DNA of 64,000 bases, taken from Alloyangia pacifica. Lineage in GTDB: Bacteria; Pseudomonadota; Alphaproteobacteria; Rhodobacterales; Rhodobacteraceae. A model generated the notes under the pieces. The model was not told the DNA's origin and made no database searches. It worked only from the letters and a program-made list of their open reading frames with translations. Numbering within the stretch: position 1 is the first letter of the stretch; each line of letters opens with the position of its first letter. The DNA is taken from positions 1 to 64,000 of the forward strand of contig NZ_FOZW01000011.1 in assembly GCF_900116195.1 (NCBI RefSeq), read 5' to 3'. Both the position numbers and the translations under genes were made by a program. Shown in pieces: positions 34,229 to 42,155 of this stretch.

Positions 34229-35395
34229 TCACTTGGTCCAGCCGAGGTCACCGACGGTGGCGATGACGCCAGTCTCGACGTTCTCCAGCAAGCCGCTCTC
34301 GGCGTTGCGCGCCACTTCTCGGATGTAGACGTTCTGGATCACGGTGCGGGTCTCCGGGTCCAGCTCGAGCGGGCCGCGCGGGCTTTCCCACTTGAGGCCG
34401 AGCGCCGCCTCGACCGCCGCCGGCCCGTCAGAGCCCGCCGCGCCCACCATCTCGTAGATCAGGTGCACGCCGTCATAGGCCCCAACCGAGGCCCAGTTGG
34501 CCACCGCATCCGGATGCAGCTCGGTCAGTGCCGCGAGGAAGGCGCGGTTCGCGTCGCTGTCATGCGCGGGCGAGTAGTGGTAGGCGGTCTGTAGCCCCAC
34601 CGCCATGTCGCCCAATCCCTGTAGGTTGGTCTCCTCCGTCTCGGCGGTGCCGAGGAAGGTGATCCCGGCCTCACGCAAACCGTTCTCGTTGTAGGTCTTG
34701 GTGTAGGAGAAGGTCGGCGGGCCACCCGGCAGGAAGGTGAAGACCGCATCCGGCGCCTCGTCCTTCACCCGCTGCAGGATCGGGGTGAAATCGGTGGTCG
34801 ACAGCGGCATGCGGACGCTGTCCGTGACCGTGCCGCCCTTGGCCTCGAAGGCCTGCTTGAACGAAGTCTCGGCATCGATGCCGGGGCCGTAGTCGCTGAC
34901 CGTGGTGACCACGGTGCGGATCCCCTGGTCATAGGCCCATTCCGCGGCGGGAATGGAGACCTGCGGCAGCGTGTAGCTGGTGCGCAGGTAAAAGGGGCTT
35001 TCGCGGTTGATCGCCGAAGTCGCGGCGTTGAAGATCACCGTTGGCGTCTCCGACTGGGTGATCACCGGGCCGACCGCCAGTGCGTTCGGCGTAAAGGTGA
35101 ACCCCGCGAGATAGTCGACACGGTCGCGGATCAGCAGCTCCTGCGCCAGAGCGCGCGACTGATCGGGGTTCACCCCGCCAACGTCTTTGTAGATGAAGCT
35201 GATCTCGTGCTCTCCGGCAGCGGTGCCATGCTGCGCCTGGTAGGCCTCGATCGCCTGCTGGTACTGCACGCCATATTGCGCGAAGGGACCGGAGAAGGGC
35301 GCGATGACCCCCACCTTGATCTCGTCCGCCGAGGCGCAGGTCGCACCAAGGACGCCGACCGCCGCGATGGCGGTCAGGATATTGCGTTTGGTCAT
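34229..35395 (-). CDS. Branched-chain-type ABC substrate-binding protein (aromatic-acid candidate)
   Basis: 388 residues with a signal peptide ending ASA near residue 23. The mature start EIKVGVIAPFSGPFAQYG is diagnostic of the Leu/Ile/Val-type two-lobe binding family. ATG 35395 follows GGGAGGAAACC. It is the first gene of the long operon with LivHMGF, P450, ferredoxin, reductase and MarR. Members of this family often bind benzoate derivatives; with a CYP199-like P450 downstream, 4-methoxybenzoate or a related acid is a sensible ligand guess. Confidence 0.9.
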   Translation of the reverse strand: MTKRNILTAIAAVGVLGATCASADEIKVGVIAPFSGPFAQYGVQYQQAIEAYQAQHGTAAGEHEISFIYKDVGGVNPDQSRALAQELLIRDRVDYLAGFTFTPNALAVGPVITQSETPTVIFNAATSAINRESPFYLRTSYTLPQVSIPAAEWAYDQGIRTVVTTVSDYGPGIDAETSFKQAFEAKGGTVTDSVRMPLSTTDFTPILQRVKDEAPDAVFTFLPGGPPTFSYTKTYNENGLREAGITFLGTAETEETNLQGLGDMAVGLQTAYHYSPAHDSDANRAFLAALTELHPDAVANWASVGAYDGVHLIYEMVGAAGSDGPAAVEAALGLKWESPRGPLELDPETRTVIQNVYIREVARNAESGLLENVETGVIATVGDLGWTK

Positions 35396-35581
35396 GGTTT
35401 CCTCCCGTTTGCGCGACCCGTTGGGGACCGCCGCTGTCGCCTCTCCTCCAGAGGCGGGTTCTTTGCCCGTCGGCAGCCGCCGCCGGACGCAGCAGGGGAT
35501 GTGTCGCCGACACGCATGTGTCGGGGTCACTCTTCCCGAAGATTGATTGCCCTCCCGGCGCCGCGCTCTCCTCAGTGCGCG

Positions 35582-35597
35582 AGTTGATTAATCAACT
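35582..35597. promoter_or_regulatory. MarR-type operator 1
   Basis: AGTTGATTAATCAACT is a perfect 16-base palindrome, about 190 bases upstream of the binding-protein start. It shares GTTGA-N4-TCAAC with the second site, centred 39 bp away. Confidence 0.7.
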
Positions 35598-35621
35598 TAA
35601 GAACCAACCTGCCCGCTTCGA

Positions 35622-35635
35622 GTTGATATGTCAAC
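35622..35635. promoter_or_regulatory. MarR-type operator 2
   Basis: GTTGATATGTCAAC has the same GTTGA/TCAAC arms as site 1. The centres are 39 bp apart, close to four helical turns, so two regulator dimers could sit on the same face of the DNA. Confidence 0.65.
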
Positions 35636-35980
35636 AGTGTATGTTTTCGCTGCTTCGCCCAAAGCAGCTCAACATGGTGAAGCATCCCACTGAGAGAAAT
35701 TTCGTTCGTGGGCGCCGCGATCTAATTCTTCCGTATGTCGAACACCCGCCTGTTCCCGCCGCCGCAGGCGAACCAGGTCGGTCGGCAATGCTCTGTCAAG
35801 GCGCCGCGGCAATCTCCCAGTCGGGCTTGAGGCAAAGACGTGGCACTTCGCCCGAATGAGGACTGAAGATTGTCGTTGTTGGGCAATAACCTTCTCGGCG
35901 GAAGGACCCTGTGTTCCGGGCTTCTTTTTCATCGCCACTCCCTGGTGTCTACGATGAGCCAGAGACCCTCCTTTCCGAAA

Positions 35981-36472
35981 TCAATTCAGATGTCCCATGG
36001 GCGCCGACACCGGACACGTCGATGCCGTCAGCTCAAAGCCGTTCGCGAAAAGCGCTGGAAGCTCCTCCGTGATAAGCTGCAAATCGGCACGGCCGTCCTC
36101 ATGCTGCGCCTCGGTCCGGGCCAGCGCTGCGATGGTCGCCGGACTAGCGGGTTCTGAGAAGTAATCGTAGAGCTCCGCCTTCTCGTTCGGCCCCAGATCA
36201 AAGGCCGCGACCTGCTCCCGGGCGCGACCGTGCACGTCGCGATCCTTGTCTGGGTCGAAGCCGCTCTCGCGCGCCGATTTTGGAGGCCCGAGGGGTTCGG
36301 GCTCGGTGCCCGAGGTCTTCTGCGCCTGCCAGTCTGCACAGGCCCTATGCGCCAGCCCGCCGACGGCTGCGAGCCCGGCGTACGTGATCGCCTTGCCGCC
36401 GAGCTTGCGACCCTTTCGCCCACCGATTTGCCCATTTCGCCAGGATTTACGAACTTGCGTCCTGACCTCGCA
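35981..36472 (-). pseudogene. DUF533/TerB-like (YebE-type) membrane-associated protein remnant
   Basis: The minus-strand frame from about 36472 down to the stop at 35981 encodes GRKLGGKAITYAGLAAVGGL, then SGFDPDKDRDVHGRAREQV and FSEPASPATIAALARTEAQ. These are the glycine-rich hydrophobic segment, the acidic linker and the helical part of DUF533/TerB-like proteins. There is no start codon for the whole frame, the N terminus is missing, and the TerB core is shortened and diverged. It is a decayed gene. Confidence 0.5.
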
Positions 36473-36496
36473 TCAAGGCATCCGACAAAGGATTGC

Positions 36497-37201
36497 TCAA
36501 AAGAGGAAATCACCCTCCGAAAGCGCGATGACATCAACGTTCAGCAGCAGGATGCTCATCTCGGCGGGGTGGTCTCCGGCAAGGGCACCGTCGGTGTCGA
36601 CATAGAGCAGCGTGTCTGCGCCCTGCTGTTCGGCCCAAACGCTGTAGGTGGCCGGCCCTGCCGCGAAAGCGACAACGCTGCCGATCCCGCTGAAATCCAC
36701 AAGATCGGTACCGGGCTTGAAGTCGGTGATCGTTTCCAGACCACCGCCAGCATGATCGTCTCCGGCATCCTTCCCCTCGTGATCTTCGTCTTCGTCGCTA
36801 CCGTGGGCTGGAGCCTCGCTGGCGGAGCGGTAGACGAAGGCATCGCGCCCTGCGCCCCCGGTCAGCGTATCCGCTGCGGCCCCGCCGATGATCGTGTCGT
36901 CTCCGCGACCGCCGTCGAGCGCATCCGGCCCGCCGCCGCCGTCGATGAGGTCGTCGCCATTCCCGCCCCATACGGAATCCGGCCCGCCTTCCGCAAAGAC
37001 CGCGTCGTCGCCATTTCCTGCCTCGACGAGGTCAGGCCCGCCACCCGTCCGGATGCTGTCATCGCCGTTGCCGGCAAGGATGTGCTGAGGCCCGCCACCG
37101 GTGACGATCTCGTCGGGGCGGTTAGACCCGAACACGCGGACGGGTTCGTGGTCGTCGCCATCCTCATGCGCGAACGGCAGAATGTCCTGTCGGAATTTCA
37201 T
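36497..37201 (-). CDS. RTX (haemolysin-type calcium-binding repeat) protein
   Basis: 234 residues. Residues about 30-125 carry eight to nine nonapeptide-like repeats (GNGDDSIRTGGGPDLVEAG and similar) that bind calcium. The C-terminal part has the ITDFKPGTDLVDFSGIG segment and ends in the hydrophobic/acidic tail VIALSEGDFLF, typical of type I secretion substrates. There is no N-terminal signal peptide. ATG 37201 follows GAGGGAGGGAAC; the longer frame has no ribosome site. It is 82 bases downstream of the unknown acidic protein gene and may share its transcript. No secretion ABC genes are in the window. Confidence 0.85.
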   Translation of the reverse strand: MKFRQDILPFAHEDGDDHEPVRVFGSNRPDEIVTGGGPQHILAGNGDDSIRTGGGPDLVEAGNGDDAVFAEGGPDSVWGGNGDDLIDGGGGPDALDGGRGDDTIIGGAAADTLTGGAGRDAFVYRSASEAPAHGSDEDEDHEGKDAGDDHAGGGLETITDFKPGTDLVDFSGIGSVVAFAAGPATYSVWAEQQGADTLLYVDTDGALAGDHPAEMSILLLNVDVIALSEGDFLF

Positions 37202-37283
37202 AGATGTTCCCTCCCTCTCGGAGGCCGCAGGCCAAGCGGCGGCGCCGACATCCGGCACCGCCGCGGACCCGGGCCCGCATGGC

Positions 37284-38366
37284 CTAGATCAGGGTCGCGT
37301 CGTATTCATGCATGAAGAAGATGACCGCCCGCGCGTCGTCCGCAGCCTGGGCAAAATCGTTCGCACCGGAGCCGGTTGCATCTTCTTCTTCGAGAGTCTC
37401 CCCGTCCGCCTGCAGGACGATGTAGTTGTCGCTCCAGTCCTGCTTGTTGAAGACAAGATCGTAGATATCTCCCGTTCCGTATTCCAGGTCGGGATCGTCA
37501 TCCATGTTCATGTAGTATTCGACCATCACGCCTTCGTAGCGGTCGCTTCGGACATAATCGTAGGATTCCGACGTCCCGTTGTTGAACTCGAAGTAGTCGA
37601 TTTCCACGCCCGAGCCGGTTTGCGACACCGCGTTCACCCCGAGCACGCTGTTCTCGTAGAGCATGCCGTCGAGCGTGACTTCGCCTTCCTTGGCGAAGGC
37701 CGCGCCGAGCAGGCTGGCGGGATCCCAGGCCGGGGACTCGGTGGTCCCGGGGTTGTCCGGATCGTCGCCCACCACGAGGTCCTGCAGCGCCTGGGGCCAG
37801 CTGTCGATCAGGTCGTCGGACCAGCCACCGGCATCGGTGCCCTCCGCGTCGCGGGTCATCAGGTACTTGTAGAGCGCCAGGTTCTCGACCGGGGAGTCGA
37901 TCGTCGACTCGATGCCGTTGACCGTGTAGGTGATGCGCCCCGCAGCGTCGGTCCCGACGCTGTCGGCCGTCTCGATCTTCAGCAGCGCGGCGTCGAGCGC
38001 CTTCTCCATGACCTTGTCCGGCGCGCGCGCGACGTTGGCGCGCTCCAGCTCGACCTCCTGGACGAAGCTCTCCCTGTCCGGGTCGAGGATCCAGTCGGGG
38101 TTGTCGGGGTCTTCCGACAAGGGATCGGCAACGTAGAAGATCGGGTCGCCGTCCGAGCCCACCAGGATCGGGTTTCCATTCGCGTCGAGGACCGGCTCAC
38201 CGTTCCCGCCGTCGCCGTCTGTGGGGTCGAGATCCCTCAGCAGGACATACATGTCCCCGAAGAGTTCCCCCTTCTTGATGCCGGAGCCGGTTGGTTGTCC
38301 GCCGCCGTTGCCGCCTCCGACGCCAGCGCCGTTCCCACTGCCGTTTCCGTTTCCACCTCTTGCCAT
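37284..38366 (-). CDS. Acidic protein with glycine-rich N terminus, function unknown
   Basis: 360 residues, very rich in Asp, Glu, Gly and Asn and without cysteine. Residues 1-30 are a Gly/Asn low-complexity stretch (MARGGNGNGSGNGAG and on), with no signal peptide. Repeated DPDNPD and DxDGDP stretches suggest calcium binding. The rest is a soluble globular domain not recognised here. It follows a perfect FNR/FixK box centred about 73 bp upstream and precedes the RTX gene, so it may be a secreted or surface partner made when oxygen is low. Confidence 0.7.
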   Translation of the reverse strand: MARGGNGNGSGNGAGVGGGNGGGQPTGSGIKKGELFGDMYVLLRDLDPTDGDGGNGEPVLDANGNPILVGSDGDPIFYVADPLSEDPDNPDWILDPDRESFVQEVELERANVARAPDKVMEKALDAALLKIETADSVGTDAAGRITYTVNGIESTIDSPVENLALYKYLMTRDAEGTDAGGWSDDLIDSWPQALQDLVVGDDPDNPGTTESPAWDPASLLGAAFAKEGEVTLDGMLYENSVLGVNAVSQTGSGVEIDYFEFNNGTSESYDYVRSDRYEGVMVEYYMNMDDDPDLEYGTGDIYDLVFNKQDWSDNYIVLQADGETLEEEDATGSGANDFAQAADDARAVIFFMHEYDATLI

Positions 38367-38432
38367 GGCCCTATCCTCCTTGGAGACGAAAGTTTAACAC
38401 CTACAAACATATCATTTCTGGAATTTGACGCC

Positions 38433-38446
38433 TTGACGCCGATCAA
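38433..38446. promoter_or_regulatory. FNR/FixK-type binding site
   Basis: TTGAC-GCCG-ATCAA matches the consensus TTGAY-N4-RTCAA at every position. It is centred about 73 bp upstream of the start codon of the acidic protein gene on the minus strand, almost the same distance as at the synthetase operon. Confidence 0.75.
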
Positions 38447-38610
38447 CGATCGCTTGGAATAGCGCCCTTGACCCGTGCGGAAATGGCAGGCGCATGCCAT
38501 TGCGACGTCAGCTCGCGCGGGTGGCGGGCATCGTTTCCGGACGATCCGGCCGCGCCGGGCGCAGCGCCTCGGTTCTGTGGCGACCTCGCGTGCCGCGCCG
38601 GTTTTCGGGC

Positions 38611-40683
38611 CTAGAGGATGCTGCGTGTGAGGCGCCTGATCACCGTCCTGGGGGACGTTTCATTGCCGAGGGTGCAAAGATCCACTTGGAACCTGCTGCG
38701 GCCGCCGTCCGGGGCGAGAACCGTGAGATCGTCGACATCAGCGGCGGCTTCCATCCGATGCCGAGCAAACTCCGCGCCATATCCTCTTGGCGGCAGCGTG
38801 CCGCTGATGAACGCTTCGATCTGGTCCGCACCTTCGATCTCGCCGAAGGCCGAGGCAGTCGACCAGACGCCCTCCGGGTGGAACAGCTGCGCGGCCGCCG
38901 CCCCGTCACGCCGGTCCACGCAGTCGAGAAACCGCATCAGCAGCAAGCGCCGGGAATGCCGCGGCGCGTAGCAGGTGTGCAGCAAGCGGTGCGCCGCCGG
39001 GGAATTCGGGGACTGGAGCTCCGAGGCATAGAGCGCCTGCACGTCGCCGTTCTCGTAGGACCTGCGGCGCGGTGCGTCCGCATCGACGGCATAGATGGCC
39101 GCAGCGCGTTTGCGCAGGATATGCGGGTCCATCGACTTCGGCTCACCGCCGCCGCCGAGACAGCCCCCGACGCAGGCCATGACCTCGACGGCCACGTATG
39201 CGCTCCGCCAGCCCTCTCCCTCGAGCATGTGTTGCGCGGAGGCGATGCCGTTGCACACCGCGACCGTACCGACACCCGGAATGGTCGCGGTCTTGATGCC
39301 CTGCCCGACTCCGCGCAACGCCTCCCACTCCAAGGGAAGGTCATGGTCCGCGCCTTTGAGATGCGCAGCGGTGCGCACCATGGCTTCCATGACCCCGCCC
39401 GAGGCGCCGAATATCTGCGCCGCGCCCGTGCTCTCCCCCAGCGGGCTGTCGAACTGCCCGTCGTCGGAAAGCGCCGCAAAGGGAATGCCCCGCGAGCGGA
39501 TCATCCGGGCCAGCTCCCGTGTCGTGAGCACATGGTCCACGTCGCCGGACTGGCCGGGACGGCGGGCCTCGTCCTTTTTGGCGGTGCAGGGCATCACGCT
39601 GACGACATAGGGTTCCGCCCGGCCCTCGGCGAAATCCGCGCCGAGGGAGCGCACGAAGCCGCTGCGCTTGGCAATCGCCCCATGCATCTGCTGCGGCGAC
39701 TTGGTCGTGCTCAGATGCGGCAGAAGATCGGGGCGGTTGAGCTCAACCCAATTGACCCAGCCGGGACAGCAGGAGGTGAACAGCGGCAGCCCCGTCCCGG
39801 CCTCGAGCCGCGCCAGAAGCTCGGAGCCTTCCTCCATGATCGTCAGGTCGGCGGCGAAATTCGTGTCGAAAACGTAGTCGAACCCGAGCTGCCGCAGCGC
39901 GTTGATCAGGCGGCGGGTGCTCACGGTGCCCGGCGTCAGACCGAACTCCTCGCTGATTGCGACCCGCGTCGCCGGGGCGACCTGCACCACGGAGACGCGG
40001 CGGTGCGCACCGAGCGTCTGCAGCACCTCGTGCCAGTGCGGGGCTTCGATCAGGGCACCGACCGGGCAGACAAGCGTACACTGGCCACAGGAAATACAGC
40101 TCGTCTCCCTGAGAGGCGCGTCGAAGACGGTGACGGGTCGGCGATCAAATCCTCGCCCGGCAAAACCGATGACGAACTGCTCCTGCACGGACTCGCCGCA
40201 GACATCCGCACAGAGCCCGCATTCGATGCATTTCGACAGGTCTCTCCAGATGCTCGGCGACGTATGATCCTTCGAGAGCACATCCTCCGCGTCCACCGTA
40301 CCGGCGGGAATCTTGGGCCAGAGATCCTCCCACTGGTTTTCCCGCACGAGGGTCTGGAGCTGGCAGGCCCCATCGATTTCGCAGCGCATGCAATCGTTCG
40401 GATGGCGCGCGAGCAGCCATTGCGCGTCCGCCCGCCGGAAGGCCTGCAGGGCGTCGGTGTCGGTTTCGACCCGGGCGCCGTCCCTGGCTTGGGTGCGGCA
40501 GGCCGGCTGCGGGTCGTGCTCGCCCGAGACCTCGACAAGGCACATGCGGCAGGCGGCATGGGCCGGAAGGCCGGGGTGATGACACAGCGTCGGGATGTGC
40601 ACTCCCGCCGCCCGCGCCGCGTCGAGCAGGGTCGCGCCCTCCTCGACCGTGACGTGCCGTCCGTTCACCCGAACCGCGATCAT
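38611..40683 (-). CDS. hydA: [FeFe]-hydrogenase (HydA/HndD type) with C-terminal NTF2/SnoaL-like fusion
   Basis: 690 residues. Cluster ligands in order: [2Fe-2S] Cys34, 45, 48 and 62; His-ligated [4Fe-4S] His94, Cys98, 101 and 107; two [4Fe-4S] motifs CIECGLCADVC and CISCGQCTLVC; H-cluster motifs TSCCPGW (Cys305/306), MPCTAKK (Cys366) and VMACVGGCLGGG (Cys504/508). These correspond closely to the Clostridium CpI enzyme, so the catalytic site looks intact. A small-subunit-like segment ends at HRLLHTCY (about 565-572). Residues about 575-690 then form an extra domain with an NTF2/SnoaL-like pattern (FLDCVDRRDGAAAAQLFHPE). ATG 40683 follows GGGAGG nine bases upstream. No maturase genes are nearby. 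Confidence 0.92.
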   Translation of the reverse strand: MIAVRVNGRHVTVEEGATLLDAARAAGVHIPTLCHHPGLPAHAACRMCLVEVSGEHDPQPACRTQARDGARVETDTDALQAFRRADAQWLLARHPNDCMRCEIDGACQLQTLVRENQWEDLWPKIPAGTVDAEDVLSKDHTSPSIWRDLSKCIECGLCADVCGESVQEQFVIGFAGRGFDRRPVTVFDAPLRETSCISCGQCTLVCPVGALIEAPHWHEVLQTLGAHRRVSVVQVAPATRVAISEEFGLTPGTVSTRRLINALRQLGFDYVFDTNFAADLTIMEEGSELLARLEAGTGLPLFTSCCPGWVNWVELNRPDLLPHLSTTKSPQQMHGAIAKRSGFVRSLGADFAEGRAEPYVVSVMPCTAKKDEARRPGQSGDVDHVLTTRELARMIRSRGIPFAALSDDGQFDSPLGESTGAAQIFGASGGVMEAMVRTAAHLKGADHDLPLEWEALRGVGQGIKTATIPGVGTVAVCNGIASAQHMLEGEGWRSAYVAVEVMACVGGCLGGGGEPKSMDPHILRKRAAAIYAVDADAPRRRSYENGDVQALYASELQSPNSPAAHRLLHTCYAPRHSRRLLLMRFLDCVDRRDGAAAAQLFHPEGVWSTASAFGEIEGADQIEAFISGTLPPRGYGAEFARHRMEAAADVDDLTVLAPDGGRSRFQVDLCTLGNETSPRTVIRRLTRSIL

Positions 40684-40718
40684 CCGCCCATGCCTCCCGC
40701 GCTCTCCCGACGCTGCGA

Positions 40719-40976
40719 TCATCCTTGCCCCGAGGCTCCTGCCGCCTGCAGGTAGGGAACCGCCAGGGCCAGCGTGGCGATCTGCGGGTAGTCGGCCTCG
40801 GGGATGTCGATCCCGAGCCGGTCGTGCAGCGACGCCACCAGGTTCAGCACGTCCATCGAGTCGAGCCCGAGATCGCGCTGGATGTGTTCGTCCTCGCCGA
40901 GGCTTCCCGGGTCGATGTCGGGCGCCACGCCGACCAGCGCGTCGATGAAGGCGCGGCGCATGTCTGTCTCTGTCAT
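40719..40976 (-). CDS. Acyl carrier protein
   Basis: 85 residues. DLGLDSMDVLNL carries the phosphopantetheine attachment Ser40, and the surrounding helices match the ACP fold. The start overlaps the E2 stop (ATGA) and the hydrogenase gene follows 35 bases later. It is too short for a fused synthase and no other fatty-acid genes adjoin it, so its partner acyl groups are unknown. Stand-alone ACPs are found in oxygen-limitation islands with PHA and PDH-like genes, which fits the context. Confidence 0.9.
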   Translation of the reverse strand: MTETDMRRAFIDALVGVAPDIDPGSLGEDEHIQRDLGLDSMDVLNLVASLHDRLGIDIPEADYPQIATLALAVPYLQAAGASGQG

Positions 40977-42139
40977 AGGCCCTCCGGCGTTGCGATCTGC
41001 TGTTCGAAGGTCGCGAGAAAGCGCGCCGCCTGCCGGCCGTCGCTGACCCGGTGATCGGCCGAGACGGTTACCGTCACGACCTGGCGCGGAACGATCTCTC
41101 CGGCTACCACCCAGGGCCGGAGCTGCGGCGCACCGATGCCGACCAACGCCACCTGCGGCGGAAAGATGACCCCGGCCATCGCCTCTGCCCCGGTCTCGCC
41201 GAGGCTCGAGACGGTCATCGTGCCCTCGCTCATTTCCGAGCCCCGCAGTCGTCCGGCGCGGGCGCGCATCACGAGGTCCCGCATCCCGGCCATCGTGCCG
41301 GCAAGATCCAGCCTGTCCGCAGCGATCAGCGCCGGGGCAACCAGACCGCCACCGCGCAGCGCGACCGCCACGCCGACGTTCACACCGGAGGCCGGGTGAA
41401 AGGCATCGTCGCGATAGTGCCCGTTCATCACCGGAACCTTCTGCGCCGCAAGCACCACCGCGCGGACAAAGAGCGCACCGAGCAGAAGCCGCCCGTCCGG
41501 TGGCCGCCCCGCGTTGCGGGCATCCAGCCAGTCCCGCGCAGGCTGCACGTCCATGGTGGCGGAGAGATAGAAATGCGGAATCTCGCGCTTGGCCCGAGTC
41601 ATCGCCGCGGCGATTGCCCGGCGCATCTCGGTCTGGGCGGTGGCCCGCGGTCCCGGTGTCGCCGCGACAGGGCCGGGCGGGACGATCGGAGCGGGCGGGG
41701 CGACATCCGCGAGAAGGATCGCGCCGCCCGGTCCGCTGCCCGACAGCCCCGCAAGCTCGATGCCAAGCTCGCGGGCCCGCACCCGCGCCGCCGGCGAGGC
41801 GGCAATGCTGCCCGATCCCTGCGGCGGCGGGGGGGACACGGGCCGCGAGGCCAGGCGATGTGGCGTCGGCAACTCGGGGGCGCTTTCGACGGGGCGCTCT
41901 TCGCCCGGGGCAAGTATCAGCGCGAGCGGCGCTCCGACCGGCACCTCTGCTCCGACCTCGGCGCGCAGCTCGTCGACGATTCCCGCCTCGAAGCACTCGA
42001 TTTCGATCGCGCCCTTCTGGGTTTCGACCACCGCCACGACGTCGCCGCGGGACACGTGGTCGCCCGGCTTAACCAGCCATTCGGCCAACGTGCCGGCCTC
42101 CATGTCGGAGCCGAGCGACGGCATGGTGAAGAGCCCCAT
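40973..42139 (-). CDS. 2-oxoacid dehydrogenase E2 acyltransferase
   Basis: 388 residues. A single lipoyl domain (about residues 1-78) has the lipoylated Lys in VETQKGAIEIE. A Pro/Ala-rich linker leads to a peripheral-subunit-binding domain (about 120-155, SPAARVRARELGIELAGLSG). The catalytic domain ends with SADHRVSDGR, the family HxxxDG motif. ATG 42139 starts at the lipoyl domain; the longer frame has none. It lies 16 bases after the E1 gene. It should form acetyl-CoA or a related acyl-CoA with the E1 component, but the E3 subunit must come from elsewhere. Confidence 0.9.
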   Translation of the reverse strand: MGLFTMPSLGSDMEAGTLAEWLVKPGDHVSRGDVVAVVETQKGAIEIECFEAGIVDELRAEVGAEVPVGAPLALILAPGEERPVESAPELPTPHRLASRPVSPPPPQGSGSIAASPAARVRARELGIELAGLSGSGPGGAILLADVAPPAPIVPPGPVAATPGPRATAQTEMRRAIAAAMTRAKREIPHFYLSATMDVQPARDWLDARNAGRPPDGRLLLGALFVRAVVLAAQKVPVMNGHYRDDAFHPASGVNVGVAVALRGGGLVAPALIAADRLDLAGTMAGMRDLVMRARAGRLRGSEMSEGTMTVSSLGETGAEAMAGVIFPPQVALVGIGAPQLRPWVVAGEIVPRQVVTVTVSADHRVSDGRQAARFLATFEQQIATPEGL

Positions 42140-42155
42140 CAGCCACCCCCCACCA

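Larger units (their letters stand above)
35396..35980. other. Promoter region of the importer/P450 operon
   Basis: About 585 bases, AT-richer than its surroundings near 35580-35700. The two operator-like palindromes are listed separately. The plus-strand frames here show no similarity to known proteins. Confidence 0.5.
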
